Shown: positions 10,801 through 17,292 of the stretch, one piece after another
How the letters are laid out: each line of letters begins with the position of its first letter
Numbering within the stretch: position 1 is the first letter of the stretch
Made by a program: the position numbers and the translations under genes
Assembly (NCBI GenBank): GCA_947474365.1
Contig: CANJIU010000038.1
Coordinates: 1-64,000, forward strand
Direction: 5' to 3'
DNA length: 64,000 nt
DNA from: Opitutia bacterium
Lineage (GTDB): Bacteria; Verrucomicrobiota; Verrucomicrobiia; Opitutales; Opitutaceae
The notes under the pieces: generated by a model
Told to the model about the DNA's origin: nothing
Database searches by the model: none
The model's input: only the letters and a program-made list of their open reading frames with translations

Positions 10801-11727
10801 CCGGAGGGCATCAAGCCGCTCGACCTGGATGAAGACGAGGATGAGGCGACGGAAAGCCCGGTGCCGACGACGTCCGAGAGCGCAGCCAAACCGGATGAAA
10901 CGGTCGCGCCAAAGCGCCGCCGGAAGAAAAAGGAAGCCCGGGGCGAACCTTCCGAAGCGGAACTAAAGGCGCTCGAGTCCACCGATTGGGCGGCCACCAA
11001 AGTCGAGATCGATGCCTTGCGGCAGCGACTCAACAGCATGGGGGCGGTGAATCTCGTGGCGATCGAGGAATATGCGGAGCTGAAGCAGCGCCACGATTTC
11101 CTCCAAAACCAAGTCAATGACCTGACAACGGCGAAAGCGGAACTCATCAAGGCGATTGACGAGATCAACCAGACGTCGCTCCGGCAGTTCCAGGTGACAT
11201 TCGAACAGATTCGGAAAAATTTCGAATATACCTTCCACACCCTGTTTGGCGGCGGGCGCGCCCATCTTGAACTAATCCAGGCTGAGGACATCCTGGAGAG
11301 CGGCATCGAGATTGTCGCTCAGCCCCCGGGCACCAAGCTGAAAGGCATCACCCTTTTGTCGGGCGGACAAAAGACGCTCACGGCGGTGGCCCTGCTTTTC
11401 GCCCTGTACATGGTGAAGCCATCCCCGTTCTGTTTGCTCGACGAGTTGGACGCGCCGCTCGACGAGTCGAACATCGGCCGGTTCACGGATCTGCTCAAGA
11501 AGTTCGTCAACGAATCCCAGTTCATCATCATCACCCACAACAAGCGCACGGTCTCGGCCGCGCAGGCGATCTACGGTGTGACGATGGAAGAACGCGGCGT
11601 TTCCAAAACGGTTTCGATGCACTTCAACCACGACCGGGGTGACCTTGAGGCGCAGCCGCGAAACATTGCGGAGTCGGTCGTCGGTGCCCGAGCCGCGGCA
11701 ACCGCCGCGGGTTCGTCATCGGCTTAA
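7891..11727 (+). CDS. smc: Chromosome segregation protein SMC
   Basis: SMC is the ATPase of bacterial condensin, which organises and segregates the chromosome. I start it at ATG 7891 (MYLKALKLHGFKSF, 1278 residues), the canonical SMC N-terminus; the frame opens further upstream without homology. Walker A is GPNGCGKS (31-38). Long heptad-rich coiled coils flank a hinge near residues 520-660. The C-terminal head has the signature LLSGGQKTL and Walker B CLLDELDAPLD. An oddity is a charged, proline-containing insert at about residues 970-1030, with acidic runs then a KRRRKKK run, in the returning coil close to the head. ScpA and ScpB are not nearby. Confidence 0.97.
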   Translation: MYLKALKLHGFKSFADPTTLRFEPGVTAVVGPNGCGKSNIADSIRWVLGEQSAKALRGGKMQDVIFEGADTRKPAQLCEVSLLLTDCEKQLGSEFHEIEIMRRVHRDGQSEYAFNGQPCRLKDIQKLFMDTGIGRTSYSIMAQGQIDQILSSKPEERRAVFEEAAGITKYKSQRREALQKLSLTDQNMARVADVIGEVSRQIGSLRRQASKAMRYKRLNHRLRHLALAWSGFHHAQLTATLAELEAKVASLRAEANARRTNLETQEGALAEKRSYRSRLNQRVQDAQQAVFDLRSQKEAAENAANLAQIKRSGLEDRLASSRSNLGEVEMQLREVAAQVDTGATDKQLQLELLGGSDAVFQQRNRELSIVEGELTRFEQELNQSRFQLLQLESTVARLRTDCSGYEVDQKTSVHKHDSVAQEIEGVRQQLSAAGQLAAETDARAEEATAEKSRASSEIVTAQQTITDLTREFREAQRKLQEIDRQLAQRTARLRLLQQLQEKWEGFGEGAKAVLQGRLEAALQGAAVTPITQGLAVKPEFGKAVEAILGSAAEAISVSELSTARRILAQLEAEQIGSAVLRVTEFGLRTEGHFELPAGLVPAAEAVSDTDAAHPALGVLRESYVADDLDSFLEFWKANPGFGFLAVATRKGDLVDRRGLVYGGFHSSKRAAHSIVQREIDLRETAKALADDQKAHDEQKAVIESLNLRLAEAEQTLEQRRSDVLTATQALASVQAEQRNARRNVEDVGNRLNRMEGELASLEHARNEAHARWEKAQIGLGEADAAATTHREKIRQLETRIVEFRTDRDMKRETLAQARLELAERRQKVEVIDRGLGEMERRRQQLSELLVQRQTEIESWTEQTGELERTSEEQRSRASQLAETFVVAQEQVEKIRIELVDIEREINGLESAQHAVRDEAETAHEDLSSHEVKLAENRQRAQFLQEEVTREFQTDVSLVEWKLQLWRSDDEPEGIKPLDLDEDEDEATESPVPTTSESAAKPDETVAPKRRRKKKEARGEPSEAELKALESTDWAATKVEIDALRQRLNSMGAVNLVAIEEYAELKQRHDFLQNQVNDLTTAKAELIKAIDEINQTSLRQFQVTFEQIRKNFEYTFHTLFGGGRAHLELIQAEDILESGIEIVAQPPGTKLKGITLLSGGQKTLTAVALLFALYMVKPSPFCLLDELDAPLDESNIGRFTDLLKKFVNESQFIIITHNKRTVSAAQAIYGVTMEERGVSKTVSMHFNHDRGDLEAQPRNIAESVVGARAAATAAGSSSA

Positions 11728-11746
11728 GGCCCGTTGCGGGCAACGA

Positions 11747-11774
11747 CCGCTCGCGCCGCATTCGGTGCGAGCGG
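11747..11774. other. Hairpin between convergent smc and pilB-like genes
   Basis: Arms CCGCTCGC (11747-11754) and GCGAGCGG (11767-11774) pair perfectly across a 12-base loop whose ends can also pair. No T-run follows on either strand, so it may be a weak bidirectional terminator or an RNA-stabilising structure for the two convergent transcripts. Confidence 0.35.
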
Positions 11775-11814
11775 CCCGGCGGATTTCCGGCTCACCCTGT
11801 GGCAAAGGCCCTGC

Positions 11815-14004
11815 TCAAAGAATCAAGTCCGGCGGCACGTTGCTCAGTGCGTCCTCGACGGTGGTCAGGCCCATCTTGACCTTGAGCATCGAGTCTTGGT
11901 GGAGCGACTTCATGCCGCTCTTCATCGCGATGCGCTTCAACTGCGCGACCTCGACTTCCTTGTTGATACCCTCGACGAGTTCTTCGCCATTCACCATCAA
12001 TTCATGGATGCCGACGCGTCCCTTGTAACCGGTGCCGCTGCAGGTGGGGCACCCCTGGGGGTTGGCCTTGAAGATCTGGCCGCTCCAACCGATCGCCTTT
12101 TGGATGATCTCCTCCTCGCGCCCCTTGGGCTCGTAGGCAACCTTGCAGTTCTTGCAGACGCGGCGGAGCAGGCGCTGGGCGCAGACGCAAACGAGCGACG
12201 CGGAAATGTTGAACGGCTCCACGCCCATCTCACCAATACGGGAAACCGTGGAAGGGGCATCGTTGGTGTGAAGGGTGGAGACCAGCAAGTGACCGGTGAG
12301 CGCGGCTTCCACCGCGATTTGCGCCGTCTCCTTGTCGCGGATTTCGCCGACGAGAATGATGTCGGGGTCCATGCGGAGGTAACAGCGTAGCGCGCGTTCG
12401 AACGTCAGGCCGATTTGCCGGCTCATCTGCATCTGGTTGATGCCGGCGAGCGTGTACTCGATCGGATCCTCCGCGGTCTGAATGTTGATGTCGGGCGTGT
12501 TCACCTCGCCGAGCGCGGAATACAGTGTCATCGACTTGCCGGAACCAGTGGGGCCGCAGTGCAGGATCATGCCATAGGGCTGGCGGATGCACTCGCGGTA
12601 TTTGGCGAGGTTCTCTTCGGAGAAACCGAGTGCCGGCAGCGGGAGCGTGCTCTTTGTCTTGTCGAGGATACGCATGACGACCTTCTCGCCATGGTTCATC
12701 GGGCCGGTCGCGACGCGCAGGTCGATGTCGATGTTCTTCTTCGTGTATTTCTTGAATACGATGCGTCCGTCCTGCGGCAACCGGCGCTCGGAGATGTCCA
12801 GGTTGCACATGATCTTCAGGCGCGTGACCATGGAGTTGGCCACTTGCTTCGGCAGCCGCAGTTTTTCCTGACAGAGACCGTCGATGCGGTAGCGGATGAG
12901 GAGCTCTTTCTCCATCGGCTCGATGTGAATGTCGGACGCTCCTGAAACATAGGCATCCTCAATGATGCGGTTGGTGAGCTGGATGATCGGAGCGGAGTCC
13001 TCGCTCTCGAGGTCGGCGCTGCTGATGGCGGCGGCGCCGCCGTCACCGCTGTAGGCCGAACTGATGACCTCGGCGACCGAGCCGATGTCGACATCGTCCG
13101 CCGTCGCTGGGCCGGCCTTTGCGTCCTTGAAAAATTTCTTTAGCAATGCGTCGAACAGCGTGGCGGAGACGACGCTCACTTCCTCAATCGAGGACTCCGT
13201 GGTCTGCGAAAACGACTCCCGCTTCGCGTAATCGAGCGGGTTGGTCATCAGCACCGCGACCGAATTCGGACTCATGCGCTTGTGCGGGAAGATTCCCTCG
13301 CGTCGGATGACGGCGTCCCCGATGACCTCAATCAGCTTCTCGTCGATTTCGATTTCCTCGATCTTGGTCACGAGGGGAAGGTCCGTCAGCTTTGAGATGA
13401 ATCGTGCCGTGTCTTCCGCGTTCGGAACAAACTTGGGGTCCACCATGCGGTGGATCATGGTGGAGGAATATTCCGCCACTTCCTTGAGCAACGCCAGATC
13501 CCGTTCCGTAAACTCTCCCTCGGTTCCAGCCGACATCTCCTTGTTCAGAACCTGGATGGCGCCGAGCGTGATTGTGGTGCGAAGCGGCACCGTGAGCATC
13601 GAGCGCACCTCGAAGCCCGTCGTCTGCGCCATCGAGGCCATGAAGGGGGCCTGGCTGTCGGAGTTGCGGAAGAAAACCGGCTCGGCCGTTTCGACCACCT
13701 TGCCGACGATGCCCTTGCCAATCGGCACCTTAAGCGTGAGCAGCTTGGCGGCAGTATCGTGAAATTTCTTTTCTTTCGCGGGGTCGCCGGCCCACAGGGT
13801 GGGGGAGTAGTAGATCTGCTTGAAGGCGATCTCGTTTCCTTCAACGAGGTAGAACGTCATCGACTGCGCCTGCAGCGCCTCGACGACCTTTGACGCGGTG
13901 AGCTCAATTACTGATGCGACGTCCTCGCGGCTGGGGGCCGGTTTCGAGATGACTTTGATGAGCAGTGACCGACGGAGTGTGCCGGCGATATTGGAGGAGG
14001 CCAT
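11815..14004 (-). CDS. GAF-domain-containing type IV pilus/type II secretion ATPase (PilB/GspE family)
   Basis: A 729-residue hexameric assembly ATPase. Residues 27-188 form a GAF-type sensor domain that ordinary PilB lacks. Residues about 196-292 resemble the N1/MshEN domain. The motor follows, with the [10 protein letters not shown] motif near 354-363, Walker A GPTGSGKS at 484-491, Walker B in [12 protein letters not shown], a His-box [10 protein letters not shown], and the zinc-binding CxxC pair (RVCKNCK and [13 protein letters not shown]). It should power pilus or pseudopilus extension at the inner membrane, possibly gated by a small molecule or by dimerisation through GAF. No other pil or gsp gene is in the window. 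Confidence 0.93.
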   Translation of the reverse strand: MASSNIAGTLRRSLLIKVISKPAPSREDVASVIELTASKVVEALQAQSMTFYLVEGNEIAFKQIYYSPTLWAGDPAKEKKFHDTAAKLLTLKVPIGKGIVGKVVETAEPVFFRNSDSQAPFMASMAQTTGFEVRSMLTVPLRTTITLGAIQVLNKEMSAGTEGEFTERDLALLKEVAEYSSTMIHRMVDPKFVPNAEDTARFISKLTDLPLVTKIEEIEIDEKLIEVIGDAVIRREGIFPHKRMSPNSVAVLMTNPLDYAKRESFSQTTESSIEEVSVVSATLFDALLKKFFKDAKAGPATADDVDIGSVAEVISSAYSGDGGAAAISSADLESEDSAPIIQLTNRIIEDAYVSGASDIHIEPMEKELLIRYRIDGLCQEKLRLPKQVANSMVTRLKIMCNLDISERRLPQDGRIVFKKYTKKNIDIDLRVATGPMNHGEKVVMRILDKTKSTLPLPALGFSEENLAKYRECIRQPYGMILHCGPTGSGKSMTLYSALGEVNTPDINIQTAEDPIEYTLAGINQMQMSRQIGLTFERALRCYLRMDPDIILVGEIRDKETAQIAVEAALTGHLLVSTLHTNDAPSTVSRIGEMGVEPFNISASLVCVCAQRLLRRVCKNCKVAYEPKGREEEIIQKAIGWSGQIFKANPQGCPTCSGTGYKGRVGIHELMVNGEELVEGINKEVEVAQLKRIAMKSGMKSLHQDSMLKVKMGLTTVEDALSNVPPDLIL

Positions 14005-14067
14005 GGGCGAGAGCGCGAGAAATGGGGGCGCGCTCAGAGATTGTCAAAGCGCAGTCCTAATGCCGCA

Positions 14068-14559
14068 ATGAGAATTGTCCGCGACGGCATGCGTACCATC
14101 ACGGACCTGATCGCACCCGTCATGCTCCGATTCCTCCAACTTTGGCTTCCGTCCAGATCAAAGTCCGACTCTGGCGCCCTGGGCGAGCGCTTCGCCGCCG
14201 AATGGCTGCGGCAGAAACGGGGCTTTGCCGTGGTGGTGGAAAACTGGCGTAGTCCTCGGGATCGCCGGCAGGAAATCGACCTGGTCTGCCGGGATGAAGG
14301 GGTACTCGTTTTTGTCGAGGTGAAGACCCGGAGCGCCGGAGCGCTGGTTCCCGGTTATCACGCGGTGGACCAACGCAAGAAGCGTGTGCTCCGGCTGGCC
14401 ATCGAGTCCTATCTGGCCGGTTTGCGGGAAAAGCCCGTGACCTTCCGGTTCGATGTCGTGGAGGTCAGTTTTCCGCCGGCGGGCAAAACCGCGTCGGCAG
14501 AACCGGAGGTGTTGCACTTCGAAAATGTGCCCCTGTTCTCCAAATATTTCCGGAGTTAG
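14068..14559 (+). CDS. YraN/UPF0102 family nuclease-like protein
   Basis: About 163 residues from ATG 14068. In-frame alternatives are TTG 14041 and ATGs at 14089 and 14122, and the family core only begins at GALGERFAAEWL. The fold is that of Holliday-junction-resolvase-like endonucleases: the expected acidic/lysine triad is seen in EIDLVCRD and VFVEVKTRS. The biochemical role of UPF0102 proteins is not settled. The gene diverges from the pilB-like gene and precedes zwf by 71 bases. The N-terminus is longer than usual for the family, which is why I consider the start uncertain. Confidence 0.8.
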   Translation: MRIVRDGMRTITDLIAPVMLRFLQLWLPSRSKSDSGALGERFAAEWLRQKRGFAVVVENWRSPRDRRQEIDLVCRDEGVLVFVEVKTRSAGALVPGYHAVDQRKKRVLRLAIESYLAGLREKPVTFRFDVVEVSFPPAGKTASAEPEVLHFENVPLFSKYFRS

Positions 14560-14630
14560 CGGACTCGTGGACCAATATGTCGAGCATTTGCCTTGCTCAC
14601 GTCCGCCGGTGACAGGAAAATTTTGCCATC

Positions 14631-16172
14631 ATGGCCGACTCCCAGCGTCATCCATTTCTGCACGGACTCAGCAAGCATCGGGGCGCGCCGCCGACAGTCG
14701 TGGTGATCTTTGGTGCATCCGGCGACCTCACCGCGCGGAAGCTCATTCCGGCGGTCTACAATCTGGGTTACGACAATCTGCTCCCAGCCGACTTCTATCT
14801 CGTGGGGTACGGTCGAAAGCCAATCCCGGACGCCGAGTTTCGCGCGCTGGCAGCGGACGCGATCAAGGAGTTCTCCCGCCGGGAGCTGAATGACGAAATC
14901 TGGGGCAGGGTCGCGGCGCACACCAGCTATGTCGCGGGTGGATACGACGAACGGGCGGCGTTCGACCTTCTTGCCGCGCAGATCGACGAACTGGAAAAGA
15001 AGCTGGGGCGCGACGTCCAGCGCCTGTTTTACATTTCGACGCCGCCGTCGGTCTTCGCTCCGATCCTCCTGAATCTCGGAGCAAGCGGACTCGCCGGAAA
15101 GCACCTGGGTACACCCCTGCACTCAAAGGTGATCATCGAGAAACCGTTCGGCAAGGACCTGACCTCGGCACGCGAGCTCAACGCCACGATTCGCTCCGTG
15201 TTCGACGAGCAGCAGGTCTATCGCATCGACCACTATCTCGGCAAGGAGACGGTGCAGGATCTCCTCGTGCAGCGTTTCGCCAACGCGATTTTCGAGCCGC
15301 TGTGGAACCGGAACTTCATCGACAGCGTGCAAATCACCGTCGCCGAGGAGGTGGGGGTCGGCACGCGCGGCGGCTACTACGAGCAGAGCGGTTGTCTGCG
15401 CGACATGATTCAAAATCACACCATGCAGCTCCTCGCGCTCACCGCGATGGAACCGCCCGGCTCGCTGGATGCGGAGGCGATTCGCGATGAAAAGGTGAAG
15501 GTGCTCAACGCAATCCAACCCCTCACGATTGGGCCGGCCGGGGATGTGGCGCGGGCGCAATACGCCGACGGGATGATTGGGGGCAAGCCGGCTCGCGGGT
15601 ACCTTGAGGAGGAAGGCATCGCGCCGCAGTCCAACACCGAGACCTATGCCGCGCTGCGCCTTTCCATCAACAACTGGCGCTGGCAGGGCGTGCCGTTTTA
15701 TTTGCGATCCGGTAAACGGATGGCACGCCGGGTTTCCGAGATTGCGATCAATTTTCGCCGCCCGCCTGGCACGCTCTTCGCCGGGGAGACCGCGCGGTTC
15801 GATCTCGCCGCGAATACGCTCTCGTTTCAAATTCAACCGGACGAGGGACTCAGCCTGATCCTCAACACCAAGGTCCCCGGGCTTGAGACGCGGACCCAGC
15901 CTGTAAAGATGAGCTTCCGTTACGCCACGACGTTTGGCTCCAACACCGCGGAGGCCTATGAGCGCCTCGTGCTCGATGCGATGGTCGGAGACGGAACGCT
16001 CTTTATCCGGGGCGACGAGGCGGAGGCCTCGTGGAAACTCTGCACGCCGGTCCTGGACTACTGGCGCAGTGTCGGGCGCACGGGAATGGACTCATATTCC
16101 GCGGGATCGTGGGGCCCCCCCAGCTCCGACGTGATTCTGGCCCGGCACCATCATTGCTGGCGCCAGCCCTGA
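14631..16172 (+). CDS. zwf: Glucose-6-phosphate 1-dehydrogenase
   Basis: Zwf oxidises glucose 6-phosphate to 6-phosphogluconolactone with NADP or NAD, feeding the oxidative pentose phosphate pathway. The 513-residue protein has the dinucleotide loop IFGASGDLTARKL near the N-terminus and the active-site signature RIDHYLGKE with the catalytic histidine. The IEKPFGKD substrate motif is also present. Its stop is only 3 bases before an OpcA-like gene, so the two are almost certainly co-translated partners. The C-terminal tail (ILARHHHCWRQP) is slightly histidine-rich. Later pathway genes (pgl, gnd) are absent from the window. Confidence 0.97.
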   Translation: MADSQRHPFLHGLSKHRGAPPTVVVIFGASGDLTARKLIPAVYNLGYDNLLPADFYLVGYGRKPIPDAEFRALAADAIKEFSRRELNDEIWGRVAAHTSYVAGGYDERAAFDLLAAQIDELEKKLGRDVQRLFYISTPPSVFAPILLNLGASGLAGKHLGTPLHSKVIIEKPFGKDLTSARELNATIRSVFDEQQVYRIDHYLGKETVQDLLVQRFANAIFEPLWNRNFIDSVQITVAEEVGVGTRGGYYEQSGCLRDMIQNHTMQLLALTAMEPPGSLDAEAIRDEKVKVLNAIQPLTIGPAGDVARAQYADGMIGGKPARGYLEEEGIAPQSNTETYAALRLSINNWRWQGVPFYLRSGKRMARRVSEIAINFRRPPGTLFAGETARFDLAANTLSFQIQPDEGLSLILNTKVPGLETRTQPVKMSFRYATTFGSNTAEAYERLVLDAMVGDGTLFIRGDEAEASWKLCTPVLDYWRSVGRTGMDSYSAGSWGPPSSDVILARHHHCWRQP

Positions 16173-16175
16173 ACC

Positions 16176-17168
16176 ATGCCTGCGATTTTCGACGCGTTGC
16201 CCGGGATCGAGGTTCCGGTCGGTGCGATTGCCAAGAACCTCGCCCAACTGTGGACCGACGAGGCGGTCGATGGCGGGCCGGCGCTTGAGACGGACGACGC
16301 CAAGGCGACCCAGGTGAATTTCGTGCTGCACCTCGGGCTCAACACGACGCAGGACGACGCCCTTCGGCAGTTCGAGACGGTCGTCAATTTCTCTCGCCGC
16401 ACGCCGAGCCGGATTGTCGTGCTCTGCCCCTTGCATGTGGATGTCGCGGCTCCGGAGATGCGGGCGAAGATCTTTGGCGAGTGTTTTTTCGGTCGATCGA
16501 AGTTGGACAAGCGCTGTGTCGAGTTTGTGATGCTGAGTTATTCCCGTAGCGCGCGCCCGTTTCTGGAGAATCAGGTTTCGATCTGCCTTTCAACCGACCT
16601 GCCGCTTTACTACTGGGCGCACCGATTCTCGGCGAGCGGGCGACTGGCGGATTACCGCTATCTCCTCAGCCGGGCGAAGCGCGTGCTGCTCGACAGCGCG
16701 ATCGCACCGGTCGATGCCCTGACCTATCCTTGGCCCAATCCGAGTGCGACCCGCGATCTCGTTTACTGTCGCCTTCTGCCGGTGCGGCAGTCGATCGGGC
16801 AATTCCTCTCCGCCTACACCCCGGCCCGATTGGTGGCGGGGCTGCAGGGAGTGATGGTGTCGCATGACGAAGGGCTGACCGCGGAGGGCCGCGTCTTGCT
16901 CGCGTGGTTGCGCCGGCGACTGGCGGCGTGTGGTGCGGCCGTCGAAACGGTGGCGCTCCGGACCGAGCGACTCGATTCGGCAGAGGCCAACCGTCTGGCG
17001 GTGCATTTTGATTTCAACGACCCGACGTGCTATTTCCGGTGGAGCGGGGATGTGGCCACCGGACAGGCGCTATTTGAAGCCAGCCTCGGTTCCGGCACGA
17101 CCAGTCTTTCTGCGGCCGTGAGTTTGCTGAAACCCGAAGCGGCGCTGAGCGAGGCATTGTTTTTCTGA
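16176..17168 (+). CDS. OpcA-like glucose-6-phosphate dehydrogenase assembly protein
   Basis: OpcA proteins, best known from cyanobacteria and actinobacteria, bind Zwf and promote its assembly and redox control. This 330-residue protein starts 3 bases after zwf. It has the OpcA-like N-terminal segment in which a variable region leads to a TPSRIVVLCP strand, the counterpart of the HPSR(V/I)xV motif. A C-terminal region has several aromatic and basic positions typical of the family. No catalytic motif is visible, in keeping with a scaffold role. The call rests on this segment and on gene order, so a different Zwf-associated protein cannot be excluded. Confidence 0.75.
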   Translation: MPAIFDALPGIEVPVGAIAKNLAQLWTDEAVDGGPALETDDAKATQVNFVLHLGLNTTQDDALRQFETVVNFSRRTPSRIVVLCPLHVDVAAPEMRAKIFGECFFGRSKLDKRCVEFVMLSYSRSARPFLENQVSICLSTDLPLYYWAHRFSASGRLADYRYLLSRAKRVLLDSAIAPVDALTYPWPNPSATRDLVYCRLLPVRQSIGQFLSAYTPARLVAGLQGVMVSHDEGLTAEGRVLLAWLRRRLAACGAAVETVALRTERLDSAEANRLAVHFDFNDPTCYFRWSGDVATGQALFEASLGSGTTSLSAAVSLLKPEAALSEALFF

Positions 17169-17292
17169 CGCGACAAGGCGCGGTCGCACGGGTAAGACGT
17201 GAACCAGCCGGCGTCGCGCCGGAGTTTCCGCTCCATCCATCCGATGCGGCGGAAGTTTGATCAACGTTCTACCTCCTCGTGTTAAATTTGCC

